This document shows, piece after piece, positions 42,606 to 50,367 of a DNA stretch of 64,000 bases; position 1 is the first letter of the stretch; each line of letters opens with the position of its first letter. The notes under the pieces were generated by a model. The model ran no database searches. It saw only the letters and a list, made by a program, of their open reading frames with translations, and was not told the origin of the DNA. A program made the position numbers and the translations under genes. Location of the stretch: the NCBI GenBank assembly GCA_900767815.1, contig CAAGAM010000150.1, positions 1 through 64,000 on the forward strand, written 5' to 3'. The DNA is from Clostridia bacterium. Its GTDB lineage: Bacteria; Bacillota; Clostridia; Christensenellales; Borkfalkiaceae.

Positions 42606-44411
42606 ATGGCTAAATCGAGACTTATAGGCGATTATCCCGTTATAGGAATAAGACCTACCATAGACGGCAGACGCGGCAAAATCAAGGTTCGCGAAAGCTT
42701 AGAGGATCAGACGATGAACATGGCGAAGTCGGCGGCGAAACTCATCGAAGAAAATGTGTTTTACTCCAACGGCGAGCATGTTAAAGTTATAATCGCGGAT
42801 ACCACGATCGGCAGAGTTGCCGAAGCGGCGGCTTGCGCGGATAAATTCAAAAAAGCGGGCGTAGACGTTACGCTCACGGTTACCCCTTGCTGGTGTTACG
42901 GCGCGGAGACAATGGATATGGACCCGATGACGATAAAAGCAGTCTGGGGCTTCAACGGAACGGAAAGACCGGGCGCGGTTTATCTTGCGTCCGTTCTTGC
43001 AACGCATAACCAGAAGGGGCTTCCCGCATTCGGCATTTACGGTCACGAAGTTCAGGAGGCGGACGACACGTCTATTCCTTCCGACGTTCAGGAGAAAATT
43101 CTTCGTTTTGCAAGAGCGGCTGTTGCCGTTGCTACGATGAGAGGTAAATCTTATCTTCAGATCGGTTCCGTCACTATGGGTATCGGCGGATCTATCATCA
43201 GCCCCGAGTTTTTCGAGGAATATCTCGGCATGAGAGTAGAATCGGTTGACGAAGTCGAAATCATCAGAAGAATGACTCAGGGAATTTACGACAGAGCGGA
43301 ATATAAAAAGGCTCTTGCGTGGGTTAAAGAAAAATGCAGACCCGATTTCGATAAAAACCCGCCCGAAATGCAGAAGAGCGCGGCTCAGAAGGAAAAGGAT
43401 TGGGAATTCACCGCAAAGATGGCTTGCATAATCAAGGATCTTTTCAACGGAAACAAACGCCTTCCGAAGGGCAGAGAAGAAGAGAGAGTCGGTCACAATG
43501 CGATCGTCGGAGGATTCCAGGGGCAGCGTCAGTGGACGGACTTCTATCCTAACTGCGATTTCCCCGAATCTATATTGAACTCTTCGTTCGATTGGAACGG
43601 AGCGAGAGAACCGTACATTTTAGGAACGGAAAACGACACTCTCAACGCTACGAGCATGTTGTTCATGAAGCTTTTAACGGGCAGAGCGCAGATGTTTGCG
43701 GACGTAAGAACTTATTGGTCGGGCGAATCGGTAAAGAGAGTTACGGGCTATAAGCTCGAAGGTCACGCTAAAGAGGCGGACGGCTTTATTCACCTTATCA
43801 ACTCCGGCGCGTGCTGCGTCGACGCTTGCGGCGAAGTCAAGGACGAAAAGGGCAATGCCGTTATGAAGAGATGGTGGGAAGTTACCGATAAGGATATCGA
43901 CACAATGATGGGCGCAACCACCTGGCCTTATGCAGACCTCGGATATTTCCGCGGCGGCGGTTATTCGTCGAGATTCGTTACCCGTGCGGAAATGCCCGCA
44001 ACGATGATAAGGCTTAACCTTATCAAAGGTCTGGGACCTGTTCTTCAAATCGTTGAAGGCTGGACGGTTAAACTTCCCGACGAAGTTACCGACAAGCTCT
44101 GGAAGAGAACGGATTACACCTGGCCCTGCACCTGGTTTGCGCCGAGAATTACCGGCAAAGGCGCGTTCACTTCCGCATACGACGTAATGAACAACTGGGG
44201 TGCTAACCACGGCGCGATTTCTTACGGACATATCGGTGCGGATCTTATAACCATGTGTTCGATGCTTCGTATCCCCGTTTGCATGCACAACGTAGACGAG
44301 AAAGATATTTATCGTCCGTCGGCATGGGCTGCGTTCGGAATGGATAAAGAAGGTCAGGACTACAGAGCTTGCGAAGCTTACGGACCTATGTATAAAAATA
44401 TCAGAAAGTAA
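42606..44411 (+). CDS. fucI: L-fucose isomerase
   Basis: The 601-residue protein begins PVIGIRPTIDGRRGKIKVRE after a short leader and has the FucI motifs WGFNGTERPGAVYLA and FGIYGHEVQEADD, as well as the C-terminal APRITGKGAFTSAYDVMNNWG region (shortened: RITGKGAFTSAYDVMNNW). FucI converts L-fucose to L-fuculose (and D-arabinose to D-ribulose) with manganese. CGGAGGAAAA precedes the ATG. It is adjacent to an AraC-type regulator. Kinase and aldolase genes of the pathway are not in the window. Confidence 0.92.
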   Translation: MAKSRLIGDYPVIGIRPTIDGRRGKIKVRESLEDQTMNMAKSAAKLIEENVFYSNGEHVKVIIADTTIGRVAEAAACADKFKKAGVDVTLTVTPCWCYGAETMDMDPMTIKAVWGFNGTERPGAVYLASVLATHNQKGLPAFGIYGHEVQEADDTSIPSDVQEKILRFARAAVAVATMRGKSYLQIGSVTMGIGGSIISPEFFEEYLGMRVESVDEVEIIRRMTQGIYDRAEYKKALAWVKEKCRPDFDKNPPEMQKSAAQKEKDWEFTAKMACIIKDLFNGNKRLPKGREEERVGHNAIVGGFQGQRQWTDFYPNCDFPESILNSSFDWNGAREPYILGTENDTLNATSMLFMKLLTGRAQMFADVRTYWSGESVKRVTGYKLEGHAKEADGFIHLINSGACCVDACGEVKDEKGNAVMKRWWEVTDKDIDTMMGATTWPYADLGYFRGGGYSSRFVTRAEMPATMIRLNLIKGLGPVLQIVEGWTVKLPDEVTDKLWKRTDYTWPCTWFAPRITGKGAFTSAYDVMNNWGANHGAISYGHIGADLITMCSMLRIPVCMHNVDEKDIYRPSAWAAFGMDKEGQDYRACEAYGPMYKNIRK

Positions 44412-44444
44412 TTTCGTAAAATAACAAATTTACGCGATAAAGTT

Positions 44445-44482
44445 GCGCGCCCTCGGCAAAAAATGCCGAGGGCGCGCTTTTT
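44445..44482. terminator. Bidirectional terminator after fucI
   Basis: A perfect 13-bp G/C stem (GCGCGCCCTCGGC 44445-44457 with 44465-44477) followed by TTTTTAATTT. Confidence 0.88.
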
Positions 44483-44497
44483 AATTTGTATGAGGTT

Positions 44498-45352
44498 TTA
44501 TTTCGATTTGTAGCCTTCGATTTTCGAAATAAGCGTTCGTCCCGTCTTTTCGAGCAGCGGTAGAAGTTCGGGGATAAGATTTTCGGGATATCTTAAAAAA
44601 GTGTGGTCGGATTCGAGTGTGAAATCGCCTTTATAGTCGATATCCGCCAAGGCTTTGCAGATTTTTTCCCAATCGATCGTTCCCATATAGGGGAAGTAAT
44701 GTAAATCGTGTATGCGGTCGTTATCGTGAACGTGAAGCGCGCCGAGCCTTTCGTTAAGAGCATAAATAAAATCGGGTGCAGCAAAGCCTTTGAACATTTC
44801 CGCATGGCCTATGTCGAGGCACGCGGTGAATGTGTCCTTCGGCAAAAGTTCCATATGTTTAACGAAATCGTCGGGCGAAGAGCATGCGGCGGCGGAAGCT
44901 CGTCCGTCCTTTCGGTTCCACATGTTTTCAACGCCTATTTTAACGTGGAATTTATCGGCAGTCTCTTTGAGCGGAAGATAGATTTTTTCAACGTTTTCTT
45001 CCGCTTCCCAGCTGTTCCAGGGGTGAACCACGCATACTTTCGCGCCTAAAATCGATGAAATTTCAAGGCTTTTTTCGGCGTAACCGAGCATTTTTTTATC
45101 CCACGACGGGTCGCCGTCCCGATGCATGGGGAAAGGCGCGTGCGCCTGATTGCATAAAATATTGTTTTCGTCCGCCGTTTTTCTTAAATTCAGAGCTTTT
45201 TCTCTGTAATTTTCCTCAAAATAGAAATTTGATTCTTTCATATCGAAAAAGGTAGCGTCGTAAGCGTCGAATCCCGTTTTCGCGTATAACTTAACCGTCT
45301 CTTCGTAGCCGAACTTTTTCGGCAAAATTTCCGTATGTGTAGATAATATCAT
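44498..45352 (-). CDS. Sugar phosphate isomerase/epimerase family protein
   Basis: The 284-residue protein is a xylose-isomerase-like TIM barrel: STHTEILPKKFGYEETVKLY at the start, CNQAHAPFPMHRDGD, VVHPWNSWEAEE, GVENMWNRKDG, CLDIGHAEMF, HVHDNDRIHDLHYFP and LESDHTFLR provide the His, Glu and Asp residues that bind a metal in this family. The reaction is not predictable. It converges on fucI and may act on a related sugar. It is transcribed towards fucI, away from the recombinase genes. Confidence 0.85.
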   Translation of the reverse strand: MILSTHTEILPKKFGYEETVKLYAKTGFDAYDATFFDMKESNFYFEENYREKALNLRKTADENNILCNQAHAPFPMHRDGDPSWDKKMLGYAEKSLEISSILGAKVCVVHPWNSWEAEENVEKIYLPLKETADKFHVKIGVENMWNRKDGRASAAACSSPDDFVKHMELLPKDTFTACLDIGHAEMFKGFAAPDFIYALNERLGALHVHDNDRIHDLHYFPYMGTIDWEKICKALADIDYKGDFTLESDHTFLRYPENLIPELLPLLEKTGRTLISKIEGYKSK

Positions 45353-45458
45353 ATTACAGCCAATTAAAACCTCGTTTATTCGTTATTATTTTAGCTTGTT
45401 TTTGCTCAAAAGTCCACCGTTTTCGGTTAAAAAAATAAATAAAGTCAATAATGCGGAT

Positions 45459-45605
45459 ATGAAAGTCAATGTTTATATAGGAAAAGACAAACTGAGCGAG
45501 CAAAGTTATAAAAATTATAAATGCATAAGCAAAACCGTGAAGGACGCAGTCAACGACGCTTATTACGAATATTTAAGCAGAGTAAAAGAAAAAGAGGATA
45601 AGTGA
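45459..45605 (+). CDS. Micro-ORF coupled to the serine recombinase gene
   Basis: The 48-residue basic/acidic protein (MKVNVYIGKDKLSEQSYKNY ... YEYLSRVKEKEDK) ends with TGA overlapping the GTG start of the recombinase (GTGA), a strong sign of translational coupling. It has no recognised family; small proteins in this position may be recombination directionality factors or simply leader peptides, but that is inference. Confidence 0.6.
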   Translation: MKVNVYIGKDKLSEQSYKNYKCISKTVKDAVNDAYYEYLSRVKEKEDK

Positions 45606-47083
45606 AAGAGAAAAGCAAAAAGTTAGCCTTCGACTATCCTTTGTACGATAAAATAGGAGACGAAAGCGATATAACCGCAGTGTATCTGAGAGTTTCCACC
45701 GACACGCAGGCGCAGGAGGGCTACGGGCTTGACGTGCAGTACGGCGCGATAAAAAGATATATCGAAGCTTACGACGTTAAAAACGCGTACATTTTCATAG
45801 ACGACGGCTATACGGGGATGAACGAGCGTCGCCCCGCGTTTTCGCGTATGCAAGAGCTTATGAACGAGGGCAGAGTGAAGCTCGTCATCACGTACAGTCT
45901 CGACCGTATCGGACGAACGCAGATGATTATTCTTCGCTTTTTAAAGGAAAACTGCGAAAAAGCGAAGTGCGATTTTTATGCGGTTAAGGATAACGTCGAT
46001 TCGAGAAGCCGGCAGACTTACGGGATTCTGATTTCCATTTTGTCGATTTTTGCCGAATTCGACCACGACGCCATTATTTCCAAGCTCACGAGCGGAAGGG
46101 TTCAGCGCGCGCGGGAAGGACTGTGGAAAGGCGGCGGAATTCCGCCTTACGGCTATGAATATTCTAAAAAAGACGGCGAACTTAAAGTTATCGAAGAGGA
46201 AGCCGAAAAGGTCAGAAAAGTTTTCGGATTGTACGTTTCGGCGGGGCTTTCGCCTAAAAAGATTGCCGATATTCTCGGGCTTTCGTCAGACAAAGCCGTT
46301 TTTAATATTCTGAAAAACAGAATATATTTAGGAGAGATATACTATCGCGGCGAGAGTTACAAGGGGAAACACACTCCGATTGTGGACGAGGAGACTTTCG
46401 ATCTTGCGCAGGAAATTTTAAAAAGCAAAAGCGTTAAGCGCGGCAAAACGGTTTATCTTTTGTCGTCCCTTCTCGTGTGCGGCTGTTGCGGCGGGAAAAT
46501 GCGCTATATGAAATGGGGGCGCGGAGAAAGGGGAGAAGTTAAAATTTTGTGCTATTCTTTTTTCGCGCGCAGCACGAAAAAGAGTCTCGTTAAAGACGAA
46601 AATTGCCCGAACGGAATTTTTAAGGCGGAAGAAATCGAAAAAGCCGTTATCGGCGTCGTGATGAAATTCGCTGCGGAGTACGGCGAAGAAAGGGAAAGAA
46701 ATCCGCTTTCGTCGGACGAAATCGTCGAGGGGTTGAGAATCAAAAAAGAAAAGCTCGAACGCGAGTATTCGAGGCTTATCGTCGCATACAGGAAAATCGG
46801 CGACGATAACGTTCTGGAGCAAGCCGCAGAAACTAAAAAAAAGATAAAAAAGATTGAAAAGGACATCGCGGACGAGGAGGAGAAAAAAGTTGTTTCTTTG
46901 CGTGAAAAAAGAAAAGCGGAGATAATCCGCACCCTCCCCGGCGTGTGGGATAAGATGACCGACGGGGCGAAAAAACGCGTCGTAAGAGGGCTTGTGGAGA
47001 AAGTTATCGTAAAAAAGGACGGGGTAGACGTCCATCTCAACCCCTCCGCATACGACCGCGTTTCGGATGAGATCGAAGAGTAA
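45602..47083 (+). CDS. Large serine recombinase
   Basis: The 493-residue protein has an N-terminal resolvase domain with catalytic Ser32 (YLRVSTDTQAQEGYG) and the arginines of ITYSLDRIGR, a recombinase domain (about 180-290), a zinc-ribbon CxxC motif (LLVCGCCGGKMRY) and a coiled-coil C-terminal part (about 380-450, Lys/Glu-rich). Large serine recombinases insert or excise phages and conjugative elements. No other mobile-element gene is visible nearby, so it may be an orphan or a domesticated enzyme. The start is GTG, coupled to the micro-ORF. Confidence 0.9.
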   Translation: MKEKSKKLAFDYPLYDKIGDESDITAVYLRVSTDTQAQEGYGLDVQYGAIKRYIEAYDVKNAYIFIDDGYTGMNERRPAFSRMQELMNEGRVKLVITYSLDRIGRTQMIILRFLKENCEKAKCDFYAVKDNVDSRSRQTYGILISILSIFAEFDHDAIISKLTSGRVQRAREGLWKGGGIPPYGYEYSKKDGELKVIEEEAEKVRKVFGLYVSAGLSPKKIADILGLSSDKAVFNILKNRIYLGEIYYRGESYKGKHTPIVDEETFDLAQEILKSKSVKRGKTVYLLSSLLVCGCCGGKMRYMKWGRGERGEVKILCYSFFARSTKKSLVKDENCPNGIFKAEEIEKAVIGVVMKFAAEYGEERERNPLSSDEIVEGLRIKKEKLEREYSRLIVAYRKIGDDNVLEQAAETKKKIKKIEKDIADEEEKKVVSLREKRKAEIIRTLPGVWDKMTDGAKKRVVRGLVEKVIVKKDGVDVHLNPSAYDRVSDEIEE

Positions 47084-47091
47084 AAAGCTCG

Positions 47092-47105
47092 CTATAAGTC
47101 GATTA
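47092..47105. repeat. Recurring intergenic motif CTATAAGTCGATTA
   Basis: CTATAAGTCGATTA at 47092-47105 recurs as TATAAGTCGATTA at 48177-48189, as CTATAAGTTGATTA at 41593-41606 and, more loosely, as CTATATATCGATTA at 34123-34136, all at or near gene ends. The 47092 and 48177 copies flank the asd gene. Confidence 0.5.
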
Positions 47106-48089
47106 TCCGATATTATTTGTGTTGTTTATGATGTATTCCGCAATCTGTACGGCGTTAAGAGCCGCGCCTTTTAAGGTGTTGTCGCCCGTTACGAAATAAG
47201 AAAATCCGTTTTTAAAGGCAAGGCTTTTTCTTAGCCTTCCGAACGTTACGTAATATTTCCCGTCCGAATCTTTACACGTCGGGGTTTCTACGTAAGAAGC
47301 CGCGTTAAAAGTCATTTCATTTTTTAATTTTGTTACGTCGATTTCGTTTTCGGTTTCCGCTTCAACCGAAATGCCGTGGCAGTTCTCGACGGGAACTCTA
47401 ACGCACGTTGCCGAAATCGGGAAATCCGCATTTAAAATTTTCTTTGTTTCGTTAATCATTTTCATTTCCTCTTCGGTGTAACCGTTCGCCGTTTTTTCGC
47501 CTATTTTCGGGAGAACGTTTTCTGAAATGTCCACGGGGTAATATTCGGGCGAAAAGCCGTAACGCGTGCGCAAAAGGTCTTTTATCCCTTTCATTCCGCT
47601 TCCGCTCACGGCTTGATAAGAGGTGAAAATTATTCTTTTTATCCCTATTTTTTTATAAATATTCGCAAGCGGCGTGAGGGCGATTATAGTCGAGCAGTTG
47701 GGGTTTGCGATAATTTTCCCGTAAGAGCCGAAAACTTTTTCGGCGTTGATTTCGGGAACGATAAGCGGGGTTTTTTCGTCCATTCTGAACGCGCTCGAAT
47801 TATCTATGACGATCGCGCCGCTTTTTGCAAAAAGCGGCGCGTAATTTAGCGAAACTTCTTTTCCCGCGCCGAAAAACGCAAAATCGATTCCATTAAAATC
47901 ATTGTTTTCAAGCGTTTCGACTGAAAGTTGTTTCCCGAATGCGAAAACCTTTTTCCCTTCGCTTTTTTTCGACGCGAACAATCTTGCCGAGTTTACGGGA
48001 AAATGCCTTTTTTCGAGCGTTTCGATAAATTTTCTTCCGATAAGCCCCGTCGCGCCTACAATCGCTACGTTATACGTTAATTTTTTCAT
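47103..48089 (-). CDS. asd: Aspartate-semialdehyde dehydrogenase
   Basis: The 328-residue protein has the N-terminal NADP-binding motif VAIVGATGLIGRKFIETL and the catalytic Cys132 in ANPNCSTII, followed by the dimerisation region with TSYQAVSGSGMKG. The enzyme makes aspartate semialdehyde for lysine, threonine, methionine and diaminopimelate (cell wall). Normal length. It is transcribed towards the recombinase, with converging ends 20 bp apart. Confidence 0.93.
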   Translation of the reverse strand: MKKLTYNVAIVGATGLIGRKFIETLEKRHFPVNSARLFASKKSEGKKVFAFGKQLSVETLENNDFNGIDFAFFGAGKEVSLNYAPLFAKSGAIVIDNSSAFRMDEKTPLIVPEINAEKVFGSYGKIIANPNCSTIIALTPLANIYKKIGIKRIIFTSYQAVSGSGMKGIKDLLRTRYGFSPEYYPVDISENVLPKIGEKTANGYTEEEMKMINETKKILNADFPISATCVRVPVENCHGISVEAETENEIDVTKLKNEMTFNAASYVETPTCKDSDGKYYVTFGRLRKSLAFKNGFSYFVTGDNTLKGAALNAVQIAEYIINNTNNIG

Positions 48090-48170
48090 ATTATAGTTTA
48101 TTATCGGAAACGTCGAAAAGTGCAAAAAATAAAAAATAAAATCGAAAAAGACTCAATAAAAATAAAAAAG

Positions 48171-48201
48171 CCCCCGTATAAGTCGATTAACGAGGGTTTT
48201 T
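48171..48201 (-). terminator. Terminator of the ATP-grasp gene
   Basis: CCCCCGT (48171-48177) and ACGAGGG (48190-48196) pair with one mismatch; on the minus strand the stem is followed by CTTTTTTATTTTT. The loop carries the recurring TATAAGTCGATTA motif. Confidence 0.6.
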
Positions 48202-48219
48202 AATGTTTAATATCAAGTT

Positions 48220-49092
48220 TTACAGAGAAGAAACAATATGCTTTGCGTAAAGTTCGGCAACGTTTATCTTCGTAACTTTTTCGAATTCTTTAAAAAAGGC
48301 GTTCGAATTCACTTCGCAAAGAACGTAGCCGCCGCTTGCGAGAAGAAAATCGATTCCGCAGTAATCGAGCTTAAGAACGCGCGCTATTTTTTCGGAAAGA
48401 GCTATTAAGGAATTATCCGCCGGGTAAATTTCGCCGTGACCGCCCGAGGCTATGTTTGAACGGAAATCTCCGCCCGAAATACGTTTCATCGCCCCCGCGA
48501 ACTTTCCGCCGACAACGATCGCTCTTATATCCGTTCCGAAGCTTTCGGAAATGTATTTCTGATAAAGGTGGGGCATAAATTTCAGTTTTTCGGCAATTTC
48601 TTTAAGCTCGTTTTCGTTTCGGATAAGATGAACGCCCTTGCCGAGCGAGCCGTAACATTCCTTAACTATCATCGGATAGCCGAGCCGATCCGATAAAAAA
48701 GAAATATCTTCCGCGGAAACGGAAGCCGACGAGACGTAGCAAAGGGGCGAAAAATACGTTTCGGGCATGGGTATGCCGAAGTTGGCGAGTTTTATCGCCG
48801 TAAGCATTTTATCGTCGCAGGCGGACATCGCCTCGTAAGTGTTGAAACATCTTAACCCGCTTTTTTCGATCAGTTGAATCGCATACGGGTCTTTATCGTA
48901 AAAAACGCAGAAATCGTAATTTTTGAGGTTGAAAATCGATTCCCCGCGCGTCGAAATTCCGCACATAGAGGTATCGAGCGGTAAAATATCGGTAAAAACG
49001 CCGTTTTTAAGTAATTCTTCCCTTAGTCTTTCGGGTTGATTGTAATATTCTTCGCTTTTCGCATACGCGTTTGTTATTATCAAGCCTTTCAT
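48220..49092 (-). CDS. RimK-like ATP-grasp ligase
   Basis: The 290-residue protein has the ATP-grasp fold: a pre-ATP domain (GLIITNAYAKSEEYY...), KLANFGIPMPETYFSP, the lysine-bearing strand YPMIVKECYGSLGKGVHLI, the FGTDIRAIVVGGKFAGAMKR region and the metal-binding DYCGIDFLL...LCEVNSNAFF. RimK-type ligases join an amino acid to a carboxylate on a peptide, protein or cofactor. It is divergent from the kinase/peptidase/exporter cassette and its promoter overlaps theirs. Substrate unknown; a peptide-modifying role is suggested only by context. Confidence 0.82.
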   Translation of the reverse strand: MKGLIITNAYAKSEEYYNQPERLREELLKNGVFTDILPLDTSMCGISTRGESIFNLKNYDFCVFYDKDPYAIQLIEKSGLRCFNTYEAMSACDDKMLTAIKLANFGIPMPETYFSPLCYVSSASVSAEDISFLSDRLGYPMIVKECYGSLGKGVHLIRNENELKEIAEKLKFMPHLYQKYISESFGTDIRAIVVGGKFAGAMKRISGGDFRSNIASGGHGEIYPADNSLIALSEKIARVLKLDYCGIDFLLASGGYVLCEVNSNAFFKEFEKVTKINVAELYAKHIVSSL

Positions 49093-49099
49093 ATCCGTT

Positions 49100-49128
49100 A
49101 TTTTATGCTTTACGAAAGAAAAAGTCAA
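49100..49128 (-). promoter_or_regulatory. Promoter of the ATP-grasp gene
   Basis: On the minus strand TTGACT (49128-49123), a 17-nt spacer and TAAAAT (49105-49100). The ATG follows 7 nt later without a ribosome-binding site, so the message is probably leaderless. Confidence 0.75.
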
Positions 49129-49148
49129 TCGCGTAAAGCCCTTTTTCT

Positions 49149-49176
49149 TGTTTTTTTGGCGGATATATGTTATAAT
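49149..49176 (+). promoter_or_regulatory. Promoter of the kinase-like cassette
   Basis: TTGTTT (49149-49154), a 16-nt spacer and TATAAT (49171-49176). The ATG at 49183 follows 6 nt later, again suggesting a leaderless message. Confidence 0.65.
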
Positions 49177-49182
49177 AGCGTT

Positions 49183-49890
49183 ATGATTTATAATATTGCC
49201 GACTTAAAAGTAAAAATTAACAACAAGTATTCTTTCACGGATAAACTTTGCGCCGATTACCTTTCGGAAAATCAGGATTCGTCCGACATAGAAGTGACGG
49301 CGGGCGCGGAAGAAATCGCAAAAGAAAAAGCATTGTCTCCGAATTTCCCGGACGGGTATATCGAAAACATCTGCCTTTACAGGGAAATATGCAATCAGAT
49401 GCCCGTAAGAAACAGGTTTTTGCTTCATTCCGCCGTCGTCGAATATGGCGGCGCGGCGTATGCTTTTTTAGGCAGAAGCGGAACGGGAAAATCAACGCAT
49501 ACGGGCATATGGCTCAAAAATCTTCCGTCTGCGAAAATATTGAACGGCGATAAGCCCATAATAGGCTATGCGGGCGGCGAATTTACCGTTTACGGAACCC
49601 CGTGGCAGGGTAAAGAGCGGCTCGGCTATAACGGCAAAGCTCCGCTTAAAGGTTTGTGTTTTTTAGAGCAGGCTAAGAAAAACGAGATAGCAAGGCTTTC
49701 CCCCGGGCAAGCCGCCGAAAGGCTTTTCGTTCAGATTCTCCTTCCCGACGACCCCGAAGCCGTGGGGAAAACCCTGGAACTTTGCGACGAGCTTGTAAAA
49801 ACCGTGCCTTCGTATCTTCTTAAATGCGACATTTCCGACGAAGCGTTCGAAAAGTCGTTTGCGGCTCTCACGAAGGGTGAGCCGACGTAA
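49183..49890 (+). CDS. HPr-kinase/PEPCK-like P-loop protein
   Basis: The 235-residue protein has a P-loop GRSGTGKSTHTGIW at about residues 97-110, then LNGDKPIIGY, the arrangement of HPr serine kinase/phosphorylase C-terminal domains and related proteins, but lacks the rest of HprK. Homologues are found beside precursor peptides in ribosomal-peptide clusters, where they can phosphorylate the peptide. The start at 49183 follows a TATAAT box by 6 nt. The gene is followed by an S26-peptidase-like gene and an ABC exporter gene. Target unknown. Confidence 0.75.
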   Translation: MIYNIADLKVKINNKYSFTDKLCADYLSENQDSSDIEVTAGAEEIAKEKALSPNFPDGYIENICLYREICNQMPVRNRFLLHSAVVEYGGAAYAFLGRSGTGKSTHTGIWLKNLPSAKILNGDKPIIGYAGGEFTVYGTPWQGKERLGYNGKAPLKGLCFLEQAKKNEIARLSPGQAAERLFVQILLPDDPEAVGKTLELCDELVKTVPSYLLKCDISDEAFEKSFAALTKGEPT

Positions 49891-49908
49891 ACGCAAGGTA
49901 AAACCGAT

Positions 49909-50367
49909 ATGGAAGAGAATAAAACGATGAGCATCGAAGAGGTGCTTGAAAGCGAAGGGAAATACGTGGGGCTTACCCGCGGCGTGAGTATGTTGCCGAT
50001 GATAAAAAGCGGCAAGGACGTCGTCGTTATCGCAAAAAAGACGGGGCGGCTTAAACCTTACGACGTTGCGCTTTATAAACGGGACGACGGCGCGTATGTG
50101 CTTCACAGGGTTTTAAAAGTCGTCGGGAAAGGGTACGTCATCCGCGGCGACAATTGTTATGCCGACGAGCATGTTCCCGAGGAAAAAGTTATAGGCGTTC
50201 TCGAAAGTTATTTCAAGGGCGAAAAGCAAATCGATTTAAACAGTCCAAGGTATCTGAAATACGTTAAACGCAGACTGAAATTTTACAAGCCGAGAAGATT
50301 TTTCGTTCTTTTCGGGAGAAAAATAAAAGCCGTTTTAAGGCGGATAATCAAAGGGAAAAACGCATGA
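49909..50367 (+). CDS. S24/S26 (signal-peptidase-like) protein
   Basis: The 152-residue protein contains LTRGVSMLPMIKSGKDVVVI with the catalytic-type Ser-Met pair of S26 peptidases, DVALYKRDDGAYVLHRVLKV (a His-Arg pair that may replace the usual Lys) and YVIRGDNCYADEHVPEE. It lacks membrane helices, unlike true signal peptidase I, and ends in a long basic tail. S24/S26 proteins of this kind are found next to HPr-kinase-like proteins and ABC exporters in peptide clusters and may cut leader peptides. The stop overlaps the next ATG. Confidence 0.75.
   Translation: MEENKTMSIEEVLESEGKYVGLTRGVSMLPMIKSGKDVVVIAKKTGRLKPYDVALYKRDDGAYVLHRVLKVVGKGYVIRGDNCYADEHVPEEKVIGVLESYFKGEKQIDLNSPRYLKYVKRRLKFYKPRRFFVLFGRKIKAVLRRIIKGKNA

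Noticed and set aside
45602..48189. Transposon spanning recombinase and asd, bounded by TATAAGTCGATTA
   Set aside because: One repeat lies after the recombinase gene, so the pair encloses only asd, a core gene; similar motifs occur elsewhere near gene ends.
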